Position numbers and translations under genes: made by a program. Below the pieces are notes generated by a model that saw only the letters and a list, made by a program, of their open reading frames with translations, was not told the DNA's origin and searched no databases. 64,000 nt of DNA from Halorussus rarus (GTDB lineage: Archaea; Halobacteriota; Halobacteria; Halobacteriales; Haladaptataceae). The stretch's first letter is position 1. Each line of letters starts with the position of its first letter. Of the stretch, positions 41,204 through 49,343 are shown piece by piece. The stretch is from NCBI RefSeq assembly GCF_003369835.1, contig NZ_QPMJ01000001.1, positions 248,001-312,000 on the forward strand, given 5' to 3'.

Positions 41204-42262
41204 ATGGATGTCCGTCGAGTCGCACTGCTCCTCGTGGCGCTGATGGTCGTCGTCGCCGGCTGTGCGGGCAGCGACGCCGCGCCCGACGCGCCCGCCGGCG
41301 CGGACGCGACGCCGACCGCGACCACCTCGCCGGCCGACGCGCCGCCAGACACCGGCGGCGAGCGCGACGCGCCGTCGGCGACCACGACCGCCGCGAACGC
41401 CACGCCGAACGAGTCGCGCCCGCCGGGGGTCAACCGGACCGGCGTCGAGGACCCGTCGGCGCTGGTCGACGCCCACCGGGCGGCGCTCAACAACACCAGC
41501 TTCGCCTTCCGGTTCCACGCCAACGTCTCGGTCGGCCCGGCCAACCAGTGGACCCGCCAGCGCGGCGCGGTCGAGGCCGGCCTGTCGCCGCTGGTGGTCC
41601 ACTCCGACAGCGTGCGCCGACTGGGCGACGGCCGGACCCGGGTCGCCACCGACCTCTGGGCCAACGGGACGGCGGTGGTCGTCCGGTACGAGGGGGCCAA
41701 CCGGTCAGAGCTCCGCCGGTACAACCGGACCGGCGAGAGCGTCGCCGACGAGACGTGGGCCCACCTGCCGCGGGCCGACCTCGACTCGCAGGTCACCCAG
41801 GCGTGGCTCATCGAACTCGCGCTGGCCGCCGGGGAGTTCGACGTGGCCGACGTCGAGCGCCGCGACGGCCGGACGATGACCGTGCTCCGGGCCGATCGGG
41901 CCGTCTCGGCCGAGAACTACACCGACTTCGAGGCGGCGGTCGTCGTCGACGCCGCCGGCCGGGTCCACTCGCTCTCGCTGACGGCGGCCTACGCCGGCGA
42001 CGACGAGACCCGGATCCACTACGAGTTCGCGCTGACCGACGTCGGCGACGTCACCGTCGAGCGCCCGACGTGGGTCGAGGCCGCGAGTCCGCCGACCCCG
42101 CGGAACGAGACCGCGACGACGACCGGGGCGGCCGGCAGTGCGACGACGGGAACCGCCAGCGGTGCGACGACCGCCGCGAGCGCCAACGGGACCACGACCC
42201 CGAGCACCACCGCGACCGCGACTCGGCGCACGACGGCGCCGACGACCGCCGACTCGGGCTGA
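41204..42262 (+). CDS. Haloarchaeal lipoprotein of unknown function
   Basis: This is a 352-residue protein with a signal peptide and lipobox (LLLVALMVVVAGCAGS, Cys about residue 16), so it is lipid-anchored outside. A Thr/Ala/Pro-rich spacer with NAT and NES sites precedes a folded domain (ALVDAHRAALNNTSFAFRFHAN ... YEFALTDVGDVTVERPTWV) of a type seen in haloarchaeal surface lipoproteins (DUF7537-like, from memory). The C-terminus is again Thr-rich. The start is ATG 41204: a TATA-like tttatgg at 41173-41179 lies about 27 nt upstream. An ATG 15 bases earlier would fall before the predicted transcript start. Confidence 0.82.
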   Translation: MDVRRVALLLVALMVVVAGCAGSDAAPDAPAGADATPTATTSPADAPPDTGGERDAPSATTTAANATPNESRPPGVNRTGVEDPSALVDAHRAALNNTSFAFRFHANVSVGPANQWTRQRGAVEAGLSPLVVHSDSVRRLGDGRTRVATDLWANGTAVVVRYEGANRSELRRYNRTGESVADETWAHLPRADLDSQVTQAWLIELALAAGEFDVADVERRDGRTMTVLRADRAVSAENYTDFEAAVVVDAAGRVHSLSLTAAYAGDDETRIHYEFALTDVGDVTVERPTWVEAASPPTPRNETATTTGAAGSATTGTASGATTAASANGTTTPSTTATATRRTTAPTTADSG

Positions 42263-42374
42263 TTCTGCGACGCCCTCGACGCCGACTCGTCGGCGTCGGT
42301 GGCACGTCGTCGGTCGCACCATACGTCGCATCCGCCACGTTCAAGCCGTCTCGCTGCAAGCGTGGGAACATAAC

Positions 42375-43541
42375 ATGACACGCTCCGTGTGGCTCAAGGC
42401 CGACGACGCCGTCGGCGACTGGGACGACCGACGGAAACGGATCACGGCCGGACTCGAAGCGGGCGTCGACTGGGTGCTGGTCGACGCCGCCGACGTCGGA
42501 CGGGTGCGCGAACTCGGCGACGTCAACGTCGCGGCGTTCACCGACGGCGACGCCGAACTGATAGACGAGGCCGAGTCCGGGGCCAATCCGGACGTCTTCG
42601 TCGTGGGCAAGGACGGCGAGGGCGACGGCACCGTCGACCTCCCGTCGGACTTCTCGGGGTCGGCGGACCTCTCGACGCTCCGGCGCGACGACGAGCGGGC
42701 CGAGGGCGCGTACGTCCGCATCCTGAGCGAGGACTACGAGGCGTTCGCCGAGGCGGCCGCCGAGGAGGCCGACTACACCATCGTCGTCGGCGAGGACTGG
42801 ACCATCATCCCGCTGGAGAACCTCATCGCACGCATCGGCGAGGAGACCGACCTCGTCGCGGGCGTCACGAGCGCCGAGGAGGCCAAGACCGCGTTCGAGA
42901 CGCTCGAAATCGGGAGCGACGCGGTGCTGCTCGACTCCGACGACCCCGACGAGATCCGCGAGACGGTCGAGGTCCGCGACGAGGCCGAGCGCGAGACGCT
43001 CGACCTCACCTGGGCCGAGGTGACGGCGGTCGAGCGCGTCGGCAGCGCCGACCGGGTCTGCGTCGACACGGGGAGCCTGATGGACCACGACGAGGGGATG
43101 CTCGTCGGGTCGATGTCCCGGGGCCTGTTCTTCGTCCACGCCGAGACCGCCGAATCGCCGTACGTCGCCTCGCGGCCGTTCCGGGTGAACGCGGGTGCGG
43201 TCCACGCCTACGTCCGGACGCCCGACGGCGGCACGAAGTACCTCTCGGAACTCAAGTCCGGCGACGAAGTCCAGATCGTCGACACCGACGGCCGGACCCG
43301 CGAGGCGACGGTCGGCCGGGTCAAGATCGAGAAGCGGCCGATGTTCCGGGTCGAGGCCGAGTTCGACGACGGAGATAGAGTCGAGACGCTGCTCCAGAAC
43401 GCCGAGACCATCAAGGTCCCCACCCGCGACGGTCGGACCGCTGTCACGGACCTGGCCGAGGGCGACGAGGTCCTGGTGTTCCGCGAGGGCGGCGCCCGCC
43501 ACTTCGGCGAGACCGTCGAGGAGAGCATCATCGAGAAGTAG
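42375..43541 (+). CDS. 3-dehydroquinate synthase II (archaeal AroB')
   Basis: This is a 388-residue protein of the archaeal DHQ synthase II family. It makes 3-dehydroquinate from 2-amino-3,7-dideoxy-threo-hept-6-ulosonate with NAD+. The N-terminus is SVWLKADDAVGDWDDRRKRI. Other landmarks are DWTIIPLENLIARI (about residues 140-153), VDTGSLMDHDEGMLVGSMSRGLFFVHAETAESPYVASRPFRVNAGAVHAYV (about residues 232-282) and LLQNAETIKVPT. Its pathway successor aroD lies 640 bp away on the other strand but is broken. The gene itself shows no damage. Confidence 0.95.
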   Translation: MTRSVWLKADDAVGDWDDRRKRITAGLEAGVDWVLVDAADVGRVRELGDVNVAAFTDGDAELIDEAESGANPDVFVVGKDGEGDGTVDLPSDFSGSADLSTLRRDDERAEGAYVRILSEDYEAFAEAAAEEADYTIVVGEDWTIIPLENLIARIGEETDLVAGVTSAEEAKTAFETLEIGSDAVLLDSDDPDEIRETVEVRDEAERETLDLTWAEVTAVERVGSADRVCVDTGSLMDHDEGMLVGSMSRGLFFVHAETAESPYVASRPFRVNAGAVHAYVRTPDGGTKYLSELKSGDEVQIVDTDGRTREATVGRVKIEKRPMFRVEAEFDDGDRVETLLQNAETIKVPTRDGRTAVTDLAEGDEVLVFREGGARHFGETVEESIIEK

Positions 43542-43616
43542 CGCGCGCAGTCGGGGTCGCGTCGGAACTCCTTCGTTCGGAATCGAAGTAAGAGACCGCT
43601 CTCTGTCGGGAGTCCG

Positions 43617-44069
43617 TCAGCGAGAGACCGCGTTGCCTTCCGTCGGGCCGTTCGGGCCGTCGCGCTCGGGGAGCGGGGTCGTGCACCACTGGCAGAAGTC
43701 CAGGTCGTCGTCGACCGGCTTGCCGCAGGCCGGGCACTGCTCGCCGTCCTCGTCGTCGCTCCGGGTTTGGAGCGCCAGCCAGTAGGCGTCGATGGCGCTG
43801 AACGCCCGCACGACCCAGATGGGGACCAGCGCCTCGAGCGGGAGGTCGCTGGTCGCCTCCATCGCGGCGTCCATCGCGGCCCCGACGCTCGTGGCGCCGG
43901 TCGTCGCGGCCTCGGGAAGCGGCACGAACAGCAGCACCGCGCTGACCGCGAAGGCGAACCACATCGCCGAGCGGAGCCACTCACGGAGGTAGACGTGGCC
44001 GACTCCGGGCAGGAGGAACGACAGCAGCGCCCCCAACCACGGACGCTTCTCGGATTTCGTACGGGTCAC
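43617..44069 (-). CDS. Membrane protein with C-terminal zinc-ribbon
   Basis: This is a 150-residue protein from a GTG at 44069. On the minus strand a TATA-like tttattaacg lies about 27 nt upstream, so the GTG is the likely leaderless start rather than the more distant ATG. The N-terminus (EKRPWLGALLSFLLPGVGHVYLREW) is a short amphipathic plus hydrophobic pair as in TM2-like proteins. A second hydrophobic segment follows at about residues 33-50. The C-terminus has a rubredoxin-like zinc-ribbon CPACGKPVDDDLDFCQWC. The function is unknown. It lies between aroB' and the aroD pseudogene. Confidence 0.8.
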   Translation of the reverse strand: MTRTKSEKRPWLGALLSFLLPGVGHVYLREWLRSAMWFAFAVSAVLLFVPLPEAATTGATSVGAAMDAAMEATSDLPLEALVPIWVVRAFSAIDAYWLALQTRSDDEDGEQCPACGKPVDDDLDFCQWCTTPLPERDGPNGPTEGNAVSR

Positions 44070-44181
44070 TAGTCGCGGGTAGCCGACCGACGTTAATAAA
44101 TGCTGTCCCCTCAGGCCGGTGTTAGCGGTCAATGTCGGCGTTCTATTTTAACCCGGCCTCGATTCCGCGCATCGCGGCGGC

Positions 44182-44662
44182 TCACGACAGCTCCTCGACC
44201 AGTCGCGCCAGCGTCGCGAGGTCGTACTGACCCGGCGCGGTCGCGTCCGCGGGGTCGACCGGCGCGTAGCCGATCTTCGAGCCGTAGAGCGGCGCGACCG
44301 CCCGCGAGTGGCGCCCCGGCGCGCCCATCGCCATCGTGGCCACGCGCTCGCCCGCGTCGTCGAACTCGCGGGTCACCGCCAGCAGGTCGAGCACGTCGCC
44401 CCGGCTCTCGGCCGTGACCGCGAGCTTGCCCACGTCGGCCCGGTCGGTGGCCGTCTCGAGCGTCCCGCGCAGGTCGGGTTCCGGCGGCGTGCGCTCGAAG
44501 TCGTGGACCGAGGCGACGACCGCGGTGCCGGCCCGACGCGCGCTCGACCACGCGCTCGCCCTCGCCCGCGGTCAGCGACCGGAGTTCGACGTCGACCGCG
44601 CCGACGCAGGCCAACTCCGCTGCCTCCGCGAGCGCCGCGAGGACGAACTCCTCGAAGTTCAT
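44182..44662 (-). pseudogene. aroD: 3-dehydroquinate dehydratase (type I), deleted and frameshifted
   Basis: Reading from ATG 44662: MNFEEFVLAAL is the normal AroD start, but the frame jumps straight to AEAAELACVGAVDVELRSLTAGEGERVVER. About 65 residues expected between them, including the substrate-binding EFRMD region, are missing. Near 44540 the frame then shifts. The correct continuation AGTAVVASVHDFERTPPEP, then DVGKLAVTAESRGDVLDLLAV and PLYGSKIGYAPVDPADATA, is in another frame and ends normally at 44182. The catalytic His (VHDF) and Schiff-base Lys (VGKLAV) survive but cannot be translated with the N-terminus. The shikimate pathway step would need another gene, unless assembly error is involved. 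Confidence 0.85.
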
Positions 44663-44752
44663 GTGGGTGCCTGTGTCGGGTACGAGGAAAAGTGTACTCG
44701 TTGGACGCGAGGGGGGATGTGCCGCTGCAACGAGGTCGTTCGCGTCGAGGAA

Positions 44753-44910
44753 GCTAGTTACTGCCGTCACCTCTGTTACCGCAACCGCACGCCCCGCACT
44801 GCAATAGCGACCGTGAGCCTCACTCCTCCCCAGCCTCGGCGGCCGCATCAACGCGGCCGCCTCCCTCGCGCGCATCGGCGGACCCACGGAGGGGTCCGCC
44901 ACCGCGCGCC
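44753..44910 (-). repeat. Dispersed structured intergenic element, copy C (reverse orientation)
   Basis: On the minus strand it reads ggcgcgcggt, the hairpin ggcggaccc-ctccgt-gggtccgcc, gatgcgcgcgaggga, and an extra hairpin ggcggccgc-gttgat-gcggccgcc not present in A or D. The purine-rich gaggctggggaggagtgagg and the end ggtgacggcagtaactagct follow. It lies between the DNA methylase gene and the aroD pseudogene, both on the minus strand. Confidence 0.85.
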
Positions 44911-44947
44911 GGACTGACAGTACAGGAATCTCACTCGCCAATTCGCC

Positions 44948-45979
44948 TCACTCTCCGCCGAACTCCTCGTGGGAGACCACGTACCGGTCGCCGTCGCGCT
45001 CGTAGTCCGCCACGGTGTACAGCTGCAACTGGCGCTCCTGCTTCGTCTTGACCCGGAAGTCGTAGTTCTCGGCCTCGTAGGCGAGGTCCTCGCCCGCGGC
45101 GAACTCTCGGTGGTCGGCGAGTCGCTCACGGTTACACTCGTCGGCGAACGACTCCACGTCGGCGAGGCGGTCGTCGAACACCTCCCGGAACTCCCGGCTG
45201 AGTTCGAACCCCGCCGAGTTCCGGCCGGCGACCATCGCCGCCAGCGACGTGGTCCCGGTCCCCCAGAAAGGGTCGAGCACCGTGTCGCCGTACACCGAGT
45301 ACATGTTGACGAGCCGGTAGGGGAGCTCGAAGGGGAACGCGCCCGACCGCTCGCGGAGTTCGGCGTGGTCCAGCCGCTGGGCCTCGCCCTGGACGTCGGT
45401 CCAGAGGTCCGAGAACCAGTCGTTGCGCTCCTCCCAGAAGTAGGCGGCCTCGTACCGCCGGTCGGCTCCGGCCGCGAACGACCGCGACTCCCCGCCGTTC
45501 CGGAAGAGGAGGACGTACTCGTGCTCGAGGGTGGCGTAGGCGTTGGGCGGCACCATCCCCGACCCCATGAACTTGGTGAGGCCGTTGGCCGGCTTGCGCC
45601 ACAGCACGTCCGGCAGGAGGTCGAACCCCCGGTCGCGGAACCGGGAGATGAGCTCGGCGTGGTTCGGGTAGAGCTGGAACCCCTCCCCGCCGTTGCGGGT
45701 CGCGTCGCCGACGTTGACCGCCGCGACGCCGCCGTCGACCAGCACCCGCGAGAGCTCGTCCCAGACCGGGTCGAGCGCGTCGTGCATCGCCTCGAACGCG
45801 GCCGCCGAGTCGCCCGCCGCCAGCAGGTCGGCGACGGCGGGGTCCAGCTCCGCGAACAGGTCGTCCCACATCTCGATCATCGGGTACGGCGGCGAGGTCA
45901 CGACGAGTTCGACCGCGTCGTCGTCCAGCGCGGTCATCTCGCGGGCGTCGCCGACGTGGATCCGGTGTTCGGTCTCCAT
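44948..45979 (-). CDS. Beta-class DNA methyltransferase, probably CTAG-specific (Zim type)
   Basis: This is a 343-residue protein. Catalytic motif IV is VTSPPYPM (Ser29-Pro-Pro-Tyr32), near the N-terminus. Motif I is DPFWGTGTT at residues 236-244, near the C-terminus, which is the beta-class order. SPPY favours N4-cytosine methylation. No restriction endonuclease is adjacent, so it is an orphan. From memory, haloarchaea carry a conserved orphan Cm4TAG methylase (HVO_0794 in Haloferax) a few genes from aglD (HVO_0798). Here an aglD-like gene lies 3.4 kb away, which supports this identity. It sits beside element copy C, which contains CTAG. Confidence 0.85.
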   Translation of the reverse strand: METEHRIHVGDAREMTALDDDAVELVVTSPPYPMIEMWDDLFAELDPAVADLLAAGDSAAAFEAMHDALDPVWDELSRVLVDGGVAAVNVGDATRNGGEGFQLYPNHAELISRFRDRGFDLLPDVLWRKPANGLTKFMGSGMVPPNAYATLEHEYVLLFRNGGESRSFAAGADRRYEAAYFWEERNDWFSDLWTDVQGEAQRLDHAELRERSGAFPFELPYRLVNMYSVYGDTVLDPFWGTGTTSLAAMVAGRNSAGFELSREFREVFDDRLADVESFADECNRERLADHREFAAGEDLAYEAENYDFRVKTKQERQLQLYTVADYERDGDRYVVSHEEFGGE

Positions 45980-46102
45980 CCGCTCTGTAGCTCCCTCGTC
46001 GGGCGGACTGAACTCTCTTTCGGTTTGGAAATGTATGGAACTAGAAATCTGTGGCGGTCGCGGTGCGGTCTCCGCGTCGACGTGGAATCCTGGCCGACCG
46101 TC

Positions 46103-47068
46103 TCAGGCCATCGCCGGGGCCTCTTCGGCCTCGAGCAGCTCGTGGTAGCGGTTCCGGATGGTGACCTCGCTGATGTCGGCCACCTCGCTGACCTCGGCCT
46201 GGGTCGTCTTCTCGTTGGTGAGCAACGCGGCGGCGTACACCGCGGCGGCCGCGAGGCCGACCGGCGACTTGCCGCTGTGGACGCCCTTCTCCTTGGCGGT
46301 CTGGAGCAGTTCGCGGGCGCGGTGCTCGGCCTCGTCCGAGAGGTCCAGCCCCGAGGCGAACCGCGGGACGTAGCTCTCGGGGTCGGCGGGCTTGACCTCG
46401 AGGTTGAGCTCGCGGACGACGTACCGGTACGTCCGGGCGACCTCGCTCTTCTCGACCCGGCTCACGTCGGCGATCTCGTCGAGGCTGCGCGGGACGCCGG
46501 CCTGTCGGGCGGCGGCGTAGACGCAGGCGGTCGAGACGCCCTCGATGGAGCGGCCCGGGAGGAGGTCCTCGTCGAGCGCCCGCCGGTAGATGACCGACGC
46601 GGTCTCCCGGACGTTGTTCGGCAGGCCGAGCGCGGAGGCCATGCGGTCGATCTCGCCGAGGGCCTGCTTGAGGTTGCGCTCCTTAGAGTCGCGGGTGCGG
46701 AACCGCTCGTTCCACTTGCGCAGCCGCTGCATCTTCTCTCGCTGGCGCGACCCCAGCGAGTTGCCGTAGGCGTCCTTGTTGCGCCAGTCGATGTTGGTCG
46801 ACAGCCCCTTGTCGTGCATCGTGTTCGTGGTCGGGGCGCCCACACGGGACTTCTCGTTCTTCTCCTTGGAGTCGAACGCGCGCCACTCCGGCCCGCGGTC
46901 GACCTGGTCCTCGTCGACGACCAGGCCGCACTCCTCGCAGACGGTCTCGCCGTGCTCGGTGTCGGAGATGATGTTCCCGCCGCACTCGGGGCACGCGGTG
47001 GACTCCTCGGTCTCTCGTTCGCTCTCTTCCTCTTCGGATCGCTTGACTCTCGTGCTTACGTCTGACAT
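46103..47068 (-). CDS. tfb: Transcription initiation factor B (TFB)
   Basis: This is a 321-residue archaeal TFIIB. The N-terminal zinc ribbon is Cys26, Cys29, Cys44, Cys47 (CPECGGNIISDTEHGETVCEECG). The B-finger/linker region follows (RGPEWRAFDSKEKNEKSRVG). Two cyclin-like repeats bind TBP and the BRE (first about residues 120-210, second about 215-305, with the helix-turn-helix VSEVADISEVTIRNRY). It recruits RNA polymerase to promoters. Haloarchaea have several TFBs, and the exact paralogue cannot be named. An inverted repeat overlaps the likely TATA at 47157-47182, and the predicted 5' UTR is unusually long (about 75 nt). Confidence 0.96.
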   Translation of the reverse strand: MSDVSTRVKRSEEEESERETEESTACPECGGNIISDTEHGETVCEECGLVVDEDQVDRGPEWRAFDSKEKNEKSRVGAPTTNTMHDKGLSTNIDWRNKDAYGNSLGSRQREKMQRLRKWNERFRTRDSKERNLKQALGEIDRMASALGLPNNVRETASVIYRRALDEDLLPGRSIEGVSTACVYAAARQAGVPRSLDEIADVSRVEKSEVARTYRYVVRELNLEVKPADPESYVPRFASGLDLSDEAEHRARELLQTAKEKGVHSGKSPVGLAAAAVYAAALLTNEKTTQAEVSEVADISEVTIRNRYHELLEAEEAPAMA

Positions 47069-47156
47069 GATGGCTCCTCGTTGACGGACAAGGCGTCGGC
47101 TACCGGGCAGGGAGAACCTGGAAAACCCCGGAATCAGTTGCTTGAGGTTTCGTTGT

Positions 47157-47182
47157 TCCGAAAGGTATTTAGTATTTTCGGA
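47157..47182. promoter_or_regulatory. Inverted repeat over the tfb promoter
   Basis: The arms tccgaaa (47157-47163) and tttcgga (47176-47182) flank a 12-bp AT-rich centre (ggtatttagtat) that holds TATA-like words read toward tfb. A dimeric regulator bound here would cover the TATA box. Whether it is autoregulation or another factor is unknown. Confidence 0.5.
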
Positions 47183-47293
47183 GTATGATTTCCAGGGTCT
47201 CGTGAACAGGTGTCACACTCCACGAGGCGTCGGTCTCCACATCCGAGGGGATAATTTTAAGCCCCCGTTCGTTGGACGAGCGCGACCGGCGGT

Positions 47294-47302
47294 CGATTTA
47301 AC
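47294..47302 (+). promoter_or_regulatory. TATA-like box of the cobalamin-binding protein gene
   Basis: The word gatttaacc is about 28 nt before the ATG at 47328 and predicts a leaderless transcript. A second AT-rich word, ataatttta at about 47250, is an alternative further upstream. Confidence 0.5.
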
Positions 47303-47327
47303 CATCGGGGGTCCCAACCCGACGGTG

Positions 47328-48107
47328 ATGGCAGCCCATCCCGAGCGGATCGTCTCGCTGGCCCCGAGCGCGACCGAAACGCTGCGGGCGCTCGACGCGA
47401 CCGACCGCCTGGTCGGCGCGACCCACCACTGCGAGGTCGACGTCCCCGCGGTGGGCGGGTGGCTCAACCCCGACTACGACGCGGTCGCCGACCGCGACCC
47501 GGACCTCGTCCTGACCGCCGACGACCTGCAGGCCGACGTGGCGGCGGACCTCCGGGACCGCGGCCACGAGGTGTTCCACGCCGCGCCGACCGCGCTCGAC
47601 GAGGTGGTCGACTCGTTCGCCGAGCTCGGGGCGGCGGTCGGCCTCCCGGACGACGGTGCGGCGCTCGCCCGACGATCCGAAAGCCGGCTGGACCGCGTCC
47701 GGCGGCTGACGCCCGACGACGCCGACAGGCCGGTCGTCTACTGCGAGGAGTGGTCGGACCCGCCGATGGCCGCGGGCAACTGGGTGCCCGAGGCGGTCGA
47801 GACCGCGGGCGGGCGCTACCCGTTCGTCGACCCGGGCGAGCGCTCGCGGGAGGTCTCGGCCACCGAGGTCGAGACCGCCGACCCCGACCACGTCGTCCTC
47901 CACGTCTGCGGCCACGGCGCCTGCGCGGACCCTGCGGCCGTCGCCGACCGCGGCTGGGACCTCCCGGCGGTCGACCGCGGCGACGTCCACGTCCTCGACG
48001 ACTCGCTGCTCAACCAGCCCAGCCCCCGCCTCGTGGAGGGCATCGAGACGCTGGCCGGGACGCTCCACGGCGACGCGCTCGATTCGCGATCCCCTCGGCG
48101 TGGCTGA
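47328..48107 (+). CDS. BtuF-like helical-backbone metal/corrinoid-binding protein, cytoplasmic form
   Basis: This is a 259-residue protein with the periplasmic-binding fold of BtuF. It opens RIVSLAPSATETLRALDATDRLVGATHHCEVD, a typical N-lobe start. Other landmarks are PDLVLTADDLQADVAADL, VVYCEEWSDPPMAAGNWVPE and HVLDDSLLNQPSPRLVEGIETLA. There is no signal peptide or lipobox, unlike transport BtuF proteins. It may therefore bind corrinoid or another cofactor in the cytoplasm, or its export is unusual. No BtuC or BtuD gene is near. From family knowledge, such stand-alone proteins are annotated as cobalamin-binding proteins in haloarchaea. Confidence 0.82.
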   Translation: MAAHPERIVSLAPSATETLRALDATDRLVGATHHCEVDVPAVGGWLNPDYDAVADRDPDLVLTADDLQADVAADLRDRGHEVFHAAPTALDEVVDSFAELGAAVGLPDDGAALARRSESRLDRVRRLTPDDADRPVVYCEEWSDPPMAAGNWVPEAVETAGGRYPFVDPGERSREVSATEVETADPDHVVLHVCGHGACADPAAVADRGWDLPAVDRGDVHVLDDSLLNQPSPRLVEGIETLAGTLHGDALDSRSPRRG

Positions 48108-48303
48108 CTGGCCGACCACCAGGGATCCGCTTGGCACGACCACCGACAGTTCGGGTGGATGCCAGGGGCCACCCGGTCGCGGGCTCTCTGACCGTCCTCG
48201 TTCGGAATTCGCTCCGTTTCGATTGTCTCCGGACCGGCTGACGATACACCCCGGCTCTCCACAGAGCGTAACCGCCAAGACCACCGGGAATCATCACTCG
48301 GCC

Positions 48304-48822
48304 ATGCGAGTCGGCGTCGGCAGCACCAACCCCGTGAAGCGCGCCGCGACGGAGGCCGCCCTGCGCGAGTTCCCGGGCACCGCGGTCGAGTCGGTCGGGG
48401 TCGAGTCGGGCGTGAGCGAACAGCCCCGCGGAGAGCGCGAGACCGTCTCGGGCGCGGAGAACCGCGCCCGGAACGCCCTCGAAGCGGGCAACTACGACCT
48501 TGGAGTCGGGCTCGAAGGCGGCGTCGCCGAGGTCGAGGGCACCGGCGGGCTCTTCCTCATCATGTGGGCGGCCGCCACCGACGGCGAGCGAGTCGGCAGG
48601 GGCGCCGGGCCCCGCCTGCGGCTCCCCGGGTCCATCGCCGGTCGCGTCCGGGACGGCGAGGAGCTCGGCCCCGTGATGGACGACGTGCTCGACGCGGAGA
48701 ACGTCGCGAAGAAGCAGGGCGCGGCGGGCGTGCTGACCGCGAACGCCATCGACCGCGAGGGCGCGCTCCGGCAGGCGGTCGCGGGCGCGCTCGGCCCGTT
48801 CGTGACCGACCTGTACGAGTGA
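48304..48822 (+). CDS. DUF84 inosine/xanthosine triphosphatase
   Basis: This is a 172-residue protein. It opens MRVGVGSTNPVKRAATEAALREF, the phosphate-binding start of the YjjX/DUF84 family. SGVSEQPRGERETVSGAENRARNALEAG and YDLGVGLEGGVAEVEG follow, and VLTANAIDREGALRQAV closes it. The enzyme hydrolyses ITP and XTP to keep deaminated purines out of nucleic acids. It is of usual length, cytoplasmic, and has its own gene 200 bp after the cobalamin-binding protein. An arrangement as an operon is not indicated. Confidence 0.92.
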   Translation: MRVGVGSTNPVKRAATEAALREFPGTAVESVGVESGVSEQPRGERETVSGAENRARNALEAGNYDLGVGLEGGVAEVEGTGGLFLIMWAAATDGERVGRGAGPRLRLPGSIAGRVRDGEELGPVMDDVLDAENVAKKQGAAGVLTANAIDREGALRQAVAGALGPFVTDLYE

Positions 48823-48857
48823 GCGGTCGTCGAGCGGGGACGGGCCCGCCGCTGGGG

Positions 48858-49244
48858 TCAGCGACTCCGCTCGACGTCCCGTTGGGGGTCGGCGTCCGCA
48901 CTGCTGGACCTGTCGAACGCTGCGTCGCGATTCAGATCGATTCTCTCGGTCGCGACGAGGCGCTCGACCCGGCGCTCGAACTCCTCGTCGCCGATCTCGC
49001 CCCGGGCGTACCGACCCCTGAGCTCCGTCAGCGGATCGGACGTCTTTCCCTCGGACTCGGCGCTACCGAGGGCAGGTAGCAGTTCCTCGCCGACGATGGG
49101 AATCAGCGGCGCGAGCAGGAACCAGCCGACGACGAACACGACCATCGCGACCTCCCAGCCGACGAAGAACAGCGAGAGGGTGCCGAGCGGAAGCGTCACG
49201 ACGGCGACGACCGCCGCGAGCGTGCCGATCGGATCGTCAGCCAT
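48858..49244 (-). CDS. SHOCT-domain membrane protein (second of two in window)
   Basis: This is a 128-residue protein. Two hydrophobic helices (VVAVVTLPLGTLSLFFVGW and AMVVFVVGWFLLAPLIPIVG, about residues 12-51) are followed by a SHOCT module (LTELRGRYARGEIGDEEFERRVERLVATE, about residues 73-101). The module is clearly related to the one at 14599-14976 (LDELRARYARGDLSDEEFEHRLERLLETE), and both have the same helix-helix-SHOCT layout. The genes are paralogues 34 kb apart. The function is unknown. The last residues are acidic and disordered. Confidence 0.82.
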   Translation of the reverse strand: MADDPIGTLAAVVAVVTLPLGTLSLFFVGWEVAMVVFVVGWFLLAPLIPIVGEELLPALGSAESEGKTSDPLTELRGRYARGEIGDEEFERRVERLVATERIDLNRDAAFDRSSSADADPQRDVERSR

Positions 49245-49343
49245 GCTAGAGGGTTACAATCGGTAGGCAGTAATAGTTCGGGACGACCCGACCGCGTCCG
49301 CGGCAGTCGGTCGGCGTCGGGGGAGCCGTCGGTCGCCAGTCGC

